Below, in pieces: positions 25,477-35,106 of a stretch of DNA of 64,000 nucleotides; the stretch's first letter is position 1, and each line of letters begins with the position of its first letter. Source of the DNA: Piscibacillus halophilus (GTDB lineage: Bacteria; Bacillota; Bacilli; Bacillales; Alkalibacillaceae); assembly GCF_900110685.1 (NCBI RefSeq), contig NZ_FOES01000005.1, forward strand, positions 55,610-119,609. Reading direction: 5' to 3'. Under the pieces are notes generated by a model that did no database searches, had not been told where the DNA came from, and saw only the letters and a program-made list of their open reading frames with translations. Made by a program: the position numbers and the translations under genes.

Positions 25477-26559
25477 TTAGGATACGCTTGCTTTTTTCTT
25501 CTTTTTTGCCTTTTCAATCTGTTTACTTCTTAACTGGCCACACGCTGCGTCAATATCACTACCTTGTTCGACACGAACCCCACAGTTAATGCCGTTTTCA
25601 AGTAATGTTTCATAGAACTTCAAAATGTTCTGCTTACGGCTACGCTCATAAGGGTGGTCAGCCACTGGGTTATACGGTATTAAGTTCACGTAAGATAAAT
25701 GGCGTTTATCTTTTAATAATTCGACTAACTGTTTCGCTTCCTCTACGTGATCATTCACATCATCTAATAAAATATATTCAAACGTAATACGGCGATTTGT
25801 TTTCTCTAAATAATAATCAATAGCTGGCATTAATTTTTCAAGCGGATATGCTTTATTAATCTTCATAATACGTGTACGTAACTCGTTATTCGGCGCATGG
25901 ATCGATAGCGCTAAATTAACCTGAAGATTTTCGTCAGCAAATTGATAAATTTTATCTGCTAAGCCACTCGTTGAAACAGTGATATGACGAGCACCAATGG
26001 ATAAACCTTTTTGGTCATTCACAATACGTAAGAAGTCTAACGTATTATCATAGTTATCAAATGGTTCACCGATTCCCATTACGACAATGTGACTGACACA
26101 TTCGTTTTTCCCTTGATCATCTAAATGGTGTTGAACATTCATAATCTGTTCCACAATCTCCCCACTAGATAAGTCACGGTTTTTACGTAAAATACCACTT
26201 GCGCAGAAAGAACAGCCAATATTACAACCCACTTGTGTCGTGACACAAACGGACAAACCGTAATCAAATCGCATTAAGACCGTTTCGATATAGTTTCCAT
26301 CTTGAAGCTCAAATAAAAACTTAATCGTCCCATCCTTCGATTCTTGCTTTACTGCCTCATCAAGCGTTTGAATGACGTAATGGTCTTCAAGTAAATGAAT
26401 CGTATCTTTATTTACATTTTTCATATCTGAAAAAGATTTAACACGTTTGCAATAAAGCCAATCCCACACTTGGTCTGCACGGAAACGCTTTTGCCCATTC
26501 TCAACGAGCCAATCCTTTAATCGATCATAAGTTAATCCATAAATGGATTCTTTACGCAT
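25477..26559 (-). CDS. rlmN: 23S rRNA (adenine-2503-C2)-methyltransferase RlmN
   Basis: 360-aa radical-SAM enzyme that methylates C2 of A2503 in 23S rRNA and A37 of some tRNAs. The CxxxCxxC cluster is Cys112/Cys116/Cys119 (CNIGCSFC). [12 protein letters not shown], the SAM-binding region and a late Cys ([20 protein letters not shown]) for the methyl-carrying step are present. It ends in a Lys-rich tail. A promoter and a terminator make it a single-gene unit. Confidence 0.97.
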   Translation of the reverse strand: MRKESIYGLTYDRLKDWLVENGQKRFRADQVWDWLYCKRVKSFSDMKNVNKDTIHLLEDHYVIQTLDEAVKQESKDGTIKFLFELQDGNYIETVLMRFDYGLSVCVTTQVGCNIGCSFCASGILRKNRDLSSGEIVEQIMNVQHHLDDQGKNECVSHIVVMGIGEPFDNYDNTLDFLRIVNDQKGLSIGARHITVSTSGLADKIYQFADENLQVNLALSIHAPNNELRTRIMKINKAYPLEKLMPAIDYYLEKTNRRITFEYILLDDVNDHVEEAKQLVELLKDKRHLSYVNLIPYNPVADHPYERSRKQNILKFYETLLENGINCGVRVEQGSDIDAACGQLRSKQIEKAKKKKKASVS

Positions 26560-26614
26560 TGAAAAAAACCTTCCTTTGAATAAGAAAAAATCTTATTAAA
26601 TTTATCCTCTACCT

Positions 26615-26643
26615 ATACTACTGAATGTTAGACGTTCTGACAA
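26615..26643 (-). promoter_or_regulatory. sigma-A promoter of rlmN
   Basis: On the minus strand TTGTCA (26643-26638) and TAGTAT (26620-26615) are separated by 17 bp, about 55 bp before the start codon. Confidence 0.6.
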
Positions 26644-26779
26644 GTTGAAAGGTCTTCCAGTCGTTGAAACATTTTTTAAAAGTCATGCTTGTCTCAATTT
26701 TTCATATAGATTTAGTAAGTGCGTTTGCGGACATGCAGTATATCGTAAACGTTGAAAATGAATCAAAGGAGGGAGAAAC

Positions 26780-27157
26780 ATGGTTAAGATCTCAACAACA
26801 CAACTCGTGCGTTATTTAGTTGGATTTATCTTTATTGTGTCTGGTCTGATGAAGGTCGTTGGAAGTGGCTTAGGTGCCTATTTTACAAATCTAGGTTTTC
26901 CATCACCGATTACGTTCATGTACATTGTGGCAGCAACAGAGATCGTGTTCGGATTACTCATTATACTTAATCGTTACGTTAAGCTTTCAACCATTCCGTT
27001 AATGGTCATTATAATTGGCGCGATTGTTATCACGAAACTGCCCATGTTACATGAAGGACTAATCAACACGTTATTCCACGCACGATTGGATATCGTGACG
27101 CTCGGTCTATTATTTTTACTTTATCAACAATACGATGGCAAACTATTTAGGCCATAA
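26780..27157 (+). CDS. DoxX-family membrane protein
   Basis: 125 aa with four hydrophobic helices. The first carries RYLVGFIFIVSGLMKV, the typical DoxX start. DoxX-type proteins are linked to redox or disulfide stress and terminal oxidases in some bacteria; here no partner gene is adjacent. AAAGGAGGG precedes the ATG. Confidence 0.8.
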   Translation: MVKISTTQLVRYLVGFIFIVSGLMKVVGSGLGAYFTNLGFPSPITFMYIVAATEIVFGLLIILNRYVKLSTIPLMVIIIGAIVITKLPMLHEGLINTLFHARLDIVTLGLLFLLYQQYDGKLFRP

Positions 27158-27159
27158 CG

Positions 27160-27816
27160 TTACCAAACATCAAACACATAACCTTGCTTCGTTTTTTGAC
27201 CAATTTTTTCTTCAATCACATGTTGGGTGTTTGGATCGTATTGGTATTTCAACCACCCAACATACAATCCTTCTTTCGCCGCTTGCTGTTCTTCCCATAA
27301 GTTGACACCACTAACCCACTCTCCTGTTTGGTCTCCTGGTGGATTGCCTTGCTTAGGGAAACTTGAGCCGTTAGCCGCAATGATGGTGCTTCCTGTTAAT
27401 TTAGCTAATTCCACTGGAAAATTGCTCGAAGCGACTCGACATCCTGTAAAAATAATTGTACTATCTTCACAAAACCTCACTTCTCCTGCTCGAATTAATT
27501 GCGCCATGTCCCCTAAATAACGTGCATCTTGATGATCATACAAACGACGGTCTAAATAAAATCCATTAATATCAGGTCCACCAATTTTAACTCCTCCACG
27601 ATTCCCATTAGGGTCAAATGGCCAAGCATGAGAAAAAATAATCAATTTCTCAATGCAGTCCTGCCCTCTGTTTGAAGCCTGAACCAATTGATCTAATAGG
27701 TCACGACCCGAACTCCACTTCTTTGCATTTTCCCTTCCTACTGAATTAATCGCCCACGACACAAATGCATTCTCATCTTTACCTGCTGCCGCTAAAGCTA
27801 ACTGTTTTCGCGCCAT
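27160..27816 (-). CDS. caspase-like (DUF4347-type) protein
   Basis: 218 aa, no signal peptide. Two motifs stand out: KLIIFSHAWP with His63, and STIIFTGCRVASSNFPVELAKLTG with Cys126. This is the His/Cys layout and the distinctive (Y/T)GCxVA...F...LA..TG signature of DUF4347, a clan-CD (caspase/CHAT-like) domain. DUF4347 usually sits at the N terminus of huge secreted adhesins. Here it stands alone in a small cytoplasmic protein. The ATG at 27816 is used because AAAGGTG precedes it. A peptidase role is inferred; partners are unknown. Confidence 0.6.
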   Translation of the reverse strand: MARKQLALAAAGKDENAFVSWAINSVGRENAKKWSSGRDLLDQLVQASNRGQDCIEKLIIFSHAWPFDPNGNRGGVKIGGPDINGFYLDRRLYDHQDARYLGDMAQLIRAGEVRFCEDSTIIFTGCRVASSNFPVELAKLTGSTIIAANGSSFPKQGNPPGDQTGEWVSGVNLWEEQQAAKEGLYVGWLKYQYDPNTQHVIEEKIGQKTKQGYVFDVW

Positions 27817-27904
27817 AAAAATCACCTTTTAAAAAGAATTTGTTATCACTTTTATATGCGAATGTCTATGGGCGTGTTACTTAAAGAGAAGTTATCAAAG
27901 TGAC

Positions 27905-27937
27905 ATAAAAAAGAGTGGCAATAAAGCCACTCTTTTC
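27905..27937 (-). terminator. intrinsic terminator of the TraB gene
   Basis: AAAAGAGTGGC pairs with GCCACTCTTTT around 6 nt; on the minus strand a T run follows. Confidence 0.85.
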
Positions 27938-27943
27938 ACCATC

Positions 27944-29110
27944 TTATAGATTTTCTAAGAATACACGGATGACATCGGCGCCTCCGATAAAAGTACCGAT
28001 GGAACTACCGATATTCGCCATCACAACGATTAATAAGATCCGTGTCACTTTATTTCGCCAAAAACCTTTTACCGTATGAACGTCTTCAGATAATTTTTCA
28101 AAATCTGAGACGTTTGGCTTGCGTACAAAGGCTTGAACAAACCCAGCAAACCAACCGGCAGCGAGTAACGGATTTAACGAGCTAATAGGCGCGACTAAAA
28201 AGGCTGTCAAAATCGCCAGCGGATGCCCCATAGCCACCGCAACACCTATCGCGGATAAGGAACCGTTCCACAAAACCCATGAAATCGCCTGATACGTACC
28301 AGCTGATGGATTATTGATAAACGTATAGACAATTACTGATAATATAAGTAGGGGAATAGCCCAGGCAATCACTTTCGGCTTCTTAGATTTTGGTGGGACC
28401 TTCGTTAACTTTTTAAGATCATGATCCCGATGAATTTCCTGCGTTACACCAGGGACGTGCGCAGCCCCTAATACTGCAACCACTTTATCCCCTGGCGCGT
28501 CTTTAATTTTTTGCGCTAAGTACTGATCTCGCTCATCAATTAAAGGTGTCTTTAATTGTGGGAAGGACTCACTAAACTCTTGTAATACGGTATCTAACAT
28601 ATCTTGTGACTTCATTCGTTCAAGATCTTCTTCTGAGATCTCTTCATCACTAAAGATTCCATAGACAATACTCATGAGAAGCTTCATCTTACCCATAAAA
28701 CCTAAGTTGCGCCAAATACGTGAAAACGTTACTTGAATATTACGATCCGCTAAAACTAGCTTCGCCCCATGCTCTTTTGCTGATTCAATCCCTTGAATCA
28801 TTTCTTGACCTGGGTTAATGCCAAATTGTTTGGCCATCCTACCTTGGAATGAAGAAATCATCATGTTCATCAAGAGCATCGTTGCCCTTTTCTCTTTGAT
28901 GACTTTAAAAATGTCCATATCCTTCCATTTACTACCTTCTTGAATGGATTGATAACGTTGCTGATCAAGTTCCACACAAACGGAATCTGGTTGTTCAGTC
29001 TCAACAACCTCTTTAACCTGTTCTGCGCTTTGCTTCGACACGTGCGCGGTTCCGATTAGAATGACTTCTTTACCATCTAATTGTATACGTGTAATATTTT
29101 CTTCTGACAT
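27944..29110 (-). CDS. TraB/PrgY-family membrane protein
   Basis: 388 aa. The N-terminal two thirds are the soluble TraB/PrgY domain with the early motif LIGTAHVSKQSAEQV (His23) and VAVLGAAHVPGV near residue 215. Three or four membrane helices follow (about 248-385). The family is named for PrgY, which reduces pheromone activity in enterococci; bacterial chromosomal members are mostly uncharacterised and may be metal-dependent peptidases. A second, unrelated-length TraB/GumN lipoprotein lies at 39239-40237. Confidence 0.85.
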   Translation of the reverse strand: MSEENITRIQLDGKEVILIGTAHVSKQSAEQVKEVVETEQPDSVCVELDQQRYQSIQEGSKWKDMDIFKVIKEKRATMLLMNMMISSFQGRMAKQFGINPGQEMIQGIESAKEHGAKLVLADRNIQVTFSRIWRNLGFMGKMKLLMSIVYGIFSDEEISEEDLERMKSQDMLDTVLQEFSESFPQLKTPLIDERDQYLAQKIKDAPGDKVVAVLGAAHVPGVTQEIHRDHDLKKLTKVPPKSKKPKVIAWAIPLLILSVIVYTFINNPSAGTYQAISWVLWNGSLSAIGVAVAMGHPLAILTAFLVAPISSLNPLLAAGWFAGFVQAFVRKPNVSDFEKLSEDVHTVKGFWRNKVTRILLIVVMANIGSSIGTFIGGADVIRVFLENL

Positions 29111-29335
29111 AACAGACCCTCTTAATTGATTAATTTAGCTCTTTTATTATCGAAAACCTAATCATGAAACACTAAAAAAGAACCAATATTTTAAAACCTT
29201 ACATAAAAATAGTGTATCATTAAATCATTATTTACAAATCAATTTTTATTAACTTTTTCATGACATCATACGCGAACCTTCATAAAATGGTCACCTAGAC
29301 TTATGATAAAATAACTACCAAAAAGGAGGAATTGA

Positions 29336-30931
29336 ATGACTGACTGGTGGAAGAAAGCGTGTGTATATCAAATCTATCCTCGAAGCTTCATGGATTCTAA
29401 TGGAGACGGGATCGGTGATTTGGAAGGCATCATTCAAAAACTCGACTATTTAAAAAAGTTAGGTGTCGATATTATTTGGCTAAGCCCTATATACGATTCC
29501 CCTAATGATGATAACGGTTATGATATTCGTGACTACTACAGCATCATGCATGAATTTGGTACGATGGATGATTTCGATTCATTGTTAAACGAAATTCACC
29601 AACGTGATATGAAGTTAATGATGGACCTTGTCGTCAACCATACATCTGATGAGCACGAGTGGTTTCGAAAGTATGATGATTTTTACTACTGGCGTGATCA
29701 ACCAAATAACTGGAAATCAATCTTCAGTGGGCCAGCATGGACATATGACAAAGTGCGAGATCAATATTATTTACATATATTTTCAAAAAAACAACCTGAC
29801 CTAAATTGGGAAAACCATAAAGTCCGCGAAAAAGTTTATGAAATGATGCGTTGGTGGCTCGATCAAGGTGTAGATGGATTCCGTATGGATGTCATTAATT
29901 TCATCTCAAAAGAGCCTAGCTTACCTGATGCCCCAGACGGAGATGGAAGTCCGTATTTTATGAATGGTCCTAGAATTCATGAGTTTTTACGTGAAATGAA
30001 TGATGAAGTGTTATCAAATTATGATTGTGTGACCGTTGGGGAGATGCCTGGAGCAACACCTGAAGATGCAATGATTTATACGAACCCTAAAAACCGTGAA
30101 GTGAACATGATTTTCACCTTTGAACATATGGACTTAGACAGTGGTTCAAACGGTAAGTGGGATCTAAAACCACTTAACCTTATTGACTTAAAAGAAAACT
30201 TAGAGAAATGGCAGCATGCTCTATACAAAAATGGTTGGAATAGCCTTTACTGGAATAACCATGATCAACCTAGAATCGTTTCCCGCTTTGGTGATGATGG
30301 TAAATATCGTGTTGAATCTGCTAAGATGCTTGCAACGTGCTTACATATGATGCAGGGGACACCGTATGTATATCAAGGTGAAGAGATTGGTATGACCAAT
30401 GTGGCATTTGATTCCATTAATCGGTATCAAGATATCGAGACTCTTAATATGTATCACGAAAAAAAGTCTGAAGGATGGAGTCATAATAGCATCATGAAAT
30501 CGATATATGCTAAGGGACGTGACAATGCACGAACACCCATGCAGTGGTCAGATGCTTCAAATAGTGGCTTCACGACTGGAAGGCCATGGATTGACGTAAA
30601 CCCAAACTACAAAACTATTAACGTCGAACAAGCTTTACAAGATTCAAACTCAATTTTTTATCATTATCAATCTCTAATAAAATTAAGGAAAACCTATAAC
30701 ATTATAACTACAGGAAAATTCAAGCTTATCCATCGGCATCACCCTAACGTTTTTGCCTTCGAAAGAATAGATGAACATGAAAAACTTATCGTCTATTGTA
30801 ATTTTAGTGATTCAACACATACGTTTGATTTACCAAATGGAGAAATTCTGATTCATAATTACCATCAATTAGACAGTAATCAAGAACTAAACTTAAGACC
30901 TTGGGAAGCCGTTGTATTTTATCAAAATTAA
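29336..30931 (+). CDS. alpha-glucosidase GH13_31, probably alpha-1,6-specific
   Basis: 531-aa cytoplasmic glycoside hydrolase. The GH13 catalytic set is visible: nucleophile Asp185 in GFRMDVINF, acid/base Glu236 in TVGEMPG and Asp310 in NNHDQPR. The residue after the nucleophile is Val, which in this subfamily goes with isomaltose/alpha-1,6 activity (oligo-1,6-glucosidase). It is the first gene of the alpha-glucoside cluster, 13 bp before the ROK kinase. AAAGGAGG precedes the ATG. Confidence 0.92.
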   Translation: MTDWWKKACVYQIYPRSFMDSNGDGIGDLEGIIQKLDYLKKLGVDIIWLSPIYDSPNDDNGYDIRDYYSIMHEFGTMDDFDSLLNEIHQRDMKLMMDLVVNHTSDEHEWFRKYDDFYYWRDQPNNWKSIFSGPAWTYDKVRDQYYLHIFSKKQPDLNWENHKVREKVYEMMRWWLDQGVDGFRMDVINFISKEPSLPDAPDGDGSPYFMNGPRIHEFLREMNDEVLSNYDCVTVGEMPGATPEDAMIYTNPKNREVNMIFTFEHMDLDSGSNGKWDLKPLNLIDLKENLEKWQHALYKNGWNSLYWNNHDQPRIVSRFGDDGKYRVESAKMLATCLHMMQGTPYVYQGEEIGMTNVAFDSINRYQDIETLNMYHEKKSEGWSHNSIMKSIYAKGRDNARTPMQWSDASNSGFTTGRPWIDVNPNYKTINVEQALQDSNSIFYHYQSLIKLRKTYNIITTGKFKLIHRHHPNVFAFERIDEHEKLIVYCNFSDSTHTFDLPNGEILIHNYHQLDSNQELNLRPWEAVVFYQN

Positions 30932-30944
30932 GGAGGCTAAGAAT

Positions 30945-31802
30945 ATGAAAGTAATTGGAGTTGACATCGGAGGAACAAAGGTCAGAATGGGCGTTTTAGA
31001 TCAAGACATGAAAATCTATCTAGATCAGAAAGTCCCAACTACTTTCCCTCTATATGATTTATTAGAAAAAGAGATTCTCAAAATACTAGAAAAACATCCT
31101 GATGTTGAAGCCATCGGGATTGGAACTCATGGATTTGTAGATTCAAAAGAAGGCAAAATTGTTTATGCAACCGACCTGCTTCCGGGCTGGACAGGTACTG
31201 AAGTGAAAAAACATCTCGAACAAGCAACTAATAAACGGGTTGAAATTGATAATGATGCCAACGTCGCGGCATTAGCAGAAGCTAAAATTGGCGCAGCTAA
31301 AGAATACGATCGTACGCTCTGTCTAACACTCGGAACGGGACTTGGTGGCGGTGTCATCATGGACGATTTCTTACTGTCTGGAGGTCCTAACGGAGGCGCC
31401 GCTGAGCTTGGTCACATGACATTATATCCAAATGGAGTCGAGTGTGGATGCGGACGTAAGGGATGCTTTGAACAATATGTTTCAGGGACAGCCCTACATA
31501 GACGTATTAAAGAAGCTGGTCTTTCCTATAAACCAGAAGAACTTTTTACCGCTAATGACCCTAAGGCTAAACAAGTGATTCGTGAGTTTACATACGATTT
31601 AGCTATCATCATTAGTTCACTACAAGCTACGTTTGATATGGAAGTCGTGGTCATAGGTGGTGGTGTTTCAGAAGCAGCTGACTATTGGCTAGATGATCTT
31701 AATGAACAATTAAAACCATTATTACTAAATGATTTAGACATTAAAATTGCACAGTTTGGTAACGAAGCTGGAATGTATGGGGCTGCTCACCTAGTCCTTT
31801 AA
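30945..31802 (+). CDS. ROK-family sugar kinase (glucokinase-like)
   Basis: 285 aa. It has an N-terminal ATP phosphate loop GVDIGGTKVRMG, sugar-binding DNDANVAALAEA, the ROK signature GTGLGGGVIMD...GGAAELGHM and the zinc-binding CGCGRKGCFEQ. It most likely phosphorylates glucose freed by the two glucosidases. The ATG at 30945 is chosen for AAGGAGG. It is followed by a regulated gap and the binding protein gene. Confidence 0.9.
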   Translation: MKVIGVDIGGTKVRMGVLDQDMKIYLDQKVPTTFPLYDLLEKEILKILEKHPDVEAIGIGTHGFVDSKEGKIVYATDLLPGWTGTEVKKHLEQATNKRVEIDNDANVAALAEAKIGAAKEYDRTLCLTLGTGLGGGVIMDDFLLSGGPNGGAAELGHMTLYPNGVECGCGRKGCFEQYVSGTALHRRIKEAGLSYKPEELFTANDPKAKQVIREFTYDLAIIISSLQATFDMEVVVIGGGVSEAADYWLDDLNEQLKPLLLNDLDIKIAQFGNEAGMYGAAHLVL

Positions 31803-31839
31803 TATTTCAACTCAGCGTTCAAATTTTCAAAAAACTTTA

Positions 31840-31868
31840 TTGCGCAAACGTTTACACTATGATATATT
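31840..31868 (+). promoter_or_regulatory. promoter with embedded LacI-type half palindrome before the binding-protein gene
   Basis: TTGCGC (31840) and TATATT (31863) are 17 bp apart. GCGCAAACGTTTAC in the spacer is a LacI/MalR-like operator centre (CAAACGTTT). A repressor bound here would block this promoter. Confidence 0.55.
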
Positions 31869-31875
31869 GTCTAAT

Positions 31876-31920
31876 AACAGCAGTATGAAAACGCTTGCAA
31901 GAGTGCTGCTGTTTATTTTT
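31876..31920 (+). terminator. terminator-like hairpin containing a perfect cre site
   Basis: AACAGCAG and CTGCTGTT form a stem followed by a T-rich tail. The loop holds ATGAAAACGCTTGCA (31885-31899), which matches every fixed position of the CcpA cre consensus. It can end the glucosidase-kinase transcript or attenuate the promoter at 31840, and it gives CcpA a roadblock site. Confidence 0.75.
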
Positions 31921-31925
31921 TATTT

Positions 31926-31947
31926 TTTGTGCAAACGATTGCACAAA
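31926..31947 (+). promoter_or_regulatory. LacI-family operator
   Basis: TTTGTGCAA and TTGCACAAA flank a central ACGA, making a 22-bp palindrome. It resembles the operator at 31840-31857 and precedes the binding-protein gene. The LacI-family protein encoded at 35107 is the likely ligand. Confidence 0.75.
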
Positions 31948-31973
31948 TATTAATTAAGGGGGATGTTTTAACA

Positions 31974-33257
31974 TTGAAACTAAAAAAATCTTTAGGCTTT
32001 CTCGCTTCAGTCGTCTTGACTGGTGGGTTACTGGCCGCGTGTAGTTCAGGTGAGTCTTCAGAGGATGACGTATCAATTGATGTTTTTCAATTTAAAGTGG
32101 AATTTAAAGATCAGTTTGAAGATTTAGCTGAAACATACGAGGAAGAAAACCCAGGTGTAGATATTAATATCACGACAGTTGGTGGTGGAGAGGACTACGG
32201 TGCTGCGTTACGTTCTAAATTCGCATCCGGAAATGAACCAGCTATTTATAACATTGGCGGGCCACAAGATGTAGAAGATTGGTTAGATAGTTTAGCAGAT
32301 TTATCCGACACTTCTGCAGCTGAGGCAGCATTACCTGGTACGCTTGACGGGGTTACAATGGATGGTAATACTCTTGGATTACCTTACAACCAAGAAGGAT
32401 ATGGATTTATTTATAACAAGCGTGTATTTGAAGAAGCAGGTATTGACCCCACATCGATCACAGATTACAGCAGCTTAGAAGCAGCTGTTGAAGAACTAGA
32501 TTCTAAAAAGGATGAACTAGGATTAGAAGCTGTATTTGCTCTACCAGGAAAAGAAACTTGGGTTACTGGTTTGCACTTATCTAATACATTTTTGGCTCCT
32601 GAGTTCAATCACAACGTATTAGATGCTTATGACTCAGATTCTGTTGAATTTACTTATGGAGAAGGTTTTCAAAAGGTTTTAGATCTCCAGAACGAGTATT
32701 CAGTTCAACCAACCGCGAGCCTTGATTACTCTCAACAAGTTGAAGAATTATTTTCACTTGAGCGTGTAGCAATGATTCAACAAGGTAACTGGGTTTATGG
32801 TTCCATCGAAGGTATTGACGCTGATTTTGCCAAGAATGGAATCGATGTACTTCCAATTCCAGTAGAAGGCTATGAAGAAAATGCTATGCCCGTTGGTATC
32901 CCGATGTACTGGGGTGTTAATTCCAATAAGGATGAGGAAGTTATTGAAGCTTCTAAAGATTTCTTAGATTGGTTATACACATCTGACATTGGGAAACAGG
33001 TGGTTGTAGAAGACTTTAATTTTATTCCAGCATATGAAGGTTATGATGCGTCTAAGATAGCTGACCCATTATCTAAAACTATTTACGAATACTCTGAGAA
33101 TGACCAAACTATTGGCTGGGTATTCATGGGCTATCCTACTGGATGGGGTGAGGATGAATTAGGTGCTAACATCCAGGCTTACTTAAACGGTGATATGAGC
33201 TGGGATGACATTATTAATTCAGCTAAGGAAGCTTGGAAATCGTCTAGAGCTGATTAA
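31974..33257 (+). CDS. sugar ABC transporter substrate-binding lipoprotein
   Basis: 427 aa of the family 1 extracellular binding proteins. The signal peptide ends in lipobox LLAAC (Cys22-23 region) followed by a Ser/Glu/Asp linker. The mature part begins VSIDVFQFKVEFKDQFEDLAETYEEENPGV, typical of oligosaccharide binders. A TTG start at 31974 is preferred because AAGGGGG precedes it and it gives a correct signal peptide. With the two glucosidases it probably binds maltose/isomaltose-type oligosaccharides. The protein is strongly acidic, as expected for a halophile's exported protein. Confidence 0.9.
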   Translation: MKLKKSLGFLASVVLTGGLLAACSSGESSEDDVSIDVFQFKVEFKDQFEDLAETYEEENPGVDINITTVGGGEDYGAALRSKFASGNEPAIYNIGGPQDVEDWLDSLADLSDTSAAEAALPGTLDGVTMDGNTLGLPYNQEGYGFIYNKRVFEEAGIDPTSITDYSSLEAAVEELDSKKDELGLEAVFALPGKETWVTGLHLSNTFLAPEFNHNVLDAYDSDSVEFTYGEGFQKVLDLQNEYSVQPTASLDYSQQVEELFSLERVAMIQQGNWVYGSIEGIDADFAKNGIDVLPIPVEGYEENAMPVGIPMYWGVNSNKDEEVIEASKDFLDWLYTSDIGKQVVVEDFNFIPAYEGYDASKIADPLSKTIYEYSENDQTIGWVFMGYPTGWGEDELGANIQAYLNGDMSWDDIINSAKEAWKSSRAD

Positions 33258-33296
33258 TATTATTCTAGTCTTCAATGAGGTAAATATTCAGTAATG

Positions 33297-33353
33297 TTTA
33301 TAATGCCCGACTGATCACAATTCGTCCACCAAAGAATTAGCGGGCATTATAAA
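33297..33353 (+). other. long hairpin between binding-protein and permease genes
   Basis: TTTATAATGCCCG pairs perfectly with CGGGCATTATAAA (13 bp) around a 31-nt loop. It probably stabilises the upstream mRNA and sets the excess of binding protein over permease. Confidence 0.7.
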
Positions 33354-33361
33354 CTTTTTAA

Positions 33362-33388
33362 AAAGTAGCCTGCGCGCTACTTTGTTTT
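33362..33388 (+). terminator. partial terminator before the permease genes
   Basis: AAAGTAGC pairs with GCTACTTT around CTGCGC and is followed by GTTTTAT. Some read-through is needed for the permease genes unless they have a promoter of their own. Confidence 0.65.
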
Positions 33389-33418
33389 ATATACCGAATG
33401 ACTGAGGGGGTAGTTTAT

Positions 33419-34279
33419 ATGCGCACACGAAGTTTATCTTACTGGTTATTTCTAGGACCCGCATTATTAGCATTATTTCTAGTAGTCTTCTTACCACTAC
33501 TATTAGGTACATATTACTCATTCACGACTTGGAACGGGATTAAAACAGGTGAATTTGTTGGGTTTAGTAATTACATCACAGCGATACAGGATCAACGATT
33601 TTTAAACTCTCTTTGGTTTACGACCAAATTTTCGATCGCATCGATTATATTAATCAATTTTATTGGACTATCATTAGCATTAATTGTTACATCTTATATT
33701 AAATCTAGTAATTTACTAAGAACCGTCTTTTTCATGCCAAACTTAATTGGTGGTCTAATTCTTGGGTTTATTTGGCAATTTATTTTCACAAAAGTTTTCT
33801 CAAGCGTCGGACAAATGATTGGAATGGAATCGTTACAAGGTTGGCTTTCAACCACTGACACAGGTTTTTGGGGACTTGTCATATTAATGAGCTGGCAAAT
33901 GTCAGGTTACGTCATGGTGATTTACATAGCTTATTTACAAGGGATTTCACAAGAGTTAATCGAAGCTTCACATGTAGACGGTGCAACACCATTACAACGT
34001 TTCCGTTATGTCATTTTTCCATTAGTGGCACCTGCCTTTACAGTTAGTATGTTCTTAACATTATCTAATTCATTTAAACTTTACGATCAAAACTTATCAT
34101 TAACAAATGGCGGACCAGCCAATTCGACTGAAATGGTAGCCATGGAAATCTACAAAACGGCATTTACCACAAATGCATTTGCTTATGCACAAGCTAAAGC
34201 GATCATCTTTTTCATTGTCGTGGCGTTTATTACACTCATTCAAGTTTACTTTAACAAACGTCGGGAGGTGCAACTATAG
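33419..34279 (+). CDS. sugar ABC transporter permease, MalF type
   Basis: 286-aa membrane protein with six hydrophobic helices. The EAA loop reads ELIEASHVDGATPLQRFRYV (about residues 185-205). The ATG at 33419 has TGAGGGGG 6 nt upstream. It overlaps the next permease gene by one base (TAG/GTG). No ATPase gene is in the cluster, so a shared MsmX-type ATPase elsewhere must energise it. Confidence 0.92.
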   Translation: MRTRSLSYWLFLGPALLALFLVVFLPLLLGTYYSFTTWNGIKTGEFVGFSNYITAIQDQRFLNSLWFTTKFSIASIILINFIGLSLALIVTSYIKSSNLLRTVFFMPNLIGGLILGFIWQFIFTKVFSSVGQMIGMESLQGWLSTTDTGFWGLVILMSWQMSGYVMVIYIAYLQGISQELIEASHVDGATPLQRFRYVIFPLVAPAFTVSMFLTLSNSFKLYDQNLSLTNGGPANSTEMVAMEIYKTAFTTNAFAYAQAKAIIFFIVVAFITLIQVYFNKRREVQL

Positions 34280-35094
34280 TGAGAAAAAAATATAACTGGA
34301 AAATTGAAATTCTTGGGATCATCTTAGCATTACTATGGATTGCACCGCTTTACCTGATGGTCGCTAACTCCTTTAAATCGAAAAAAGAAATCTTTATGGA
34401 TACGACTAGTCTTCCGGAACGATTCAATTTTGAAAACTATATCCAAGCCTTCGCTGACATGAACTTTTTAAAAACATTTTTTAACTCACTACTTATTACT
34501 ACTTCAAGTGTGGTCATCATTATTATATTCTCAGCAATGGCAGCGTACGCGTTAGCTCGTACAAAAAGTAAACTAAGTACGATCTTTTTATTAATTTTTG
34601 TTTCCGCGATGCTGATCCCATTCCAATCGGTTATGATTCCGCTTGTTACGATCTATGGTAAAGTAAATATGTTAAATCAAGGCGGACTTATTTTTATGTA
34701 TTTAGGTTTCGGAACAAGCTTGTCCATCTTTTTATACCACGGAGCAATGAATAATGTTCCTAAAGAGTTAGACGAAGCCGCAACTATTGATGGTGCCAAT
34801 CGTTTTCAAATATTTTGGTATATCATTTTCCCAATGCTAAAACCCATTACGGTTACAGTAGGTATATTAAATACGATTTGGATTTGGAATGATTACTTAC
34901 TGCCATCACTTGTAATTAATAAAGAGGGAAGTGAGACCATTCCTCTCAAAATGTTCTACTTCTTTGGTGAATATACGACACAATGGCATTTAGCGATGGC
35001 TGGATTAACCTTAGCCATACTACCTGTAATCGTTGGGTATTTCTTTGCTCAGCGCGCAATTATTAAAGGAGTCACAGATGGGGCTGTGAAGTAA
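34279..35094 (+). CDS. sugar ABC transporter permease, MalG type
   Basis: 271 aa, six hydrophobic helices, with EAA loop ELDEAATIDGANRFQIFWYI (about residues 160-180). GTG start, overlapping the MalF-type gene by one base. It completes the translocation pore of the oligosaccharide importer. The LacI regulator follows 12 bp later. Confidence 0.92.
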   Translation: MRKKYNWKIEILGIILALLWIAPLYLMVANSFKSKKEIFMDTTSLPERFNFENYIQAFADMNFLKTFFNSLLITTSSVVIIIIFSAMAAYALARTKSKLSTIFLLIFVSAMLIPFQSVMIPLVTIYGKVNMLNQGGLIFMYLGFGTSLSIFLYHGAMNNVPKELDEAATIDGANRFQIFWYIIFPMLKPITVTVGILNTIWIWNDYLLPSLVINKEGSETIPLKMFYFFGEYTTQWHLAMAGLTLAILPVIVGYFFAQRAIIKGVTDGAVK

Positions 35095-35106
35095 GGGGGA
35101 ATTGGA

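Noticed and set aside
25368..25517. N-terminal extension of the coiled-coil gene
   Set aside because: It reads through the rlmN terminator stem; a TTG with a good ribosome binding site at 25367 is the better start.
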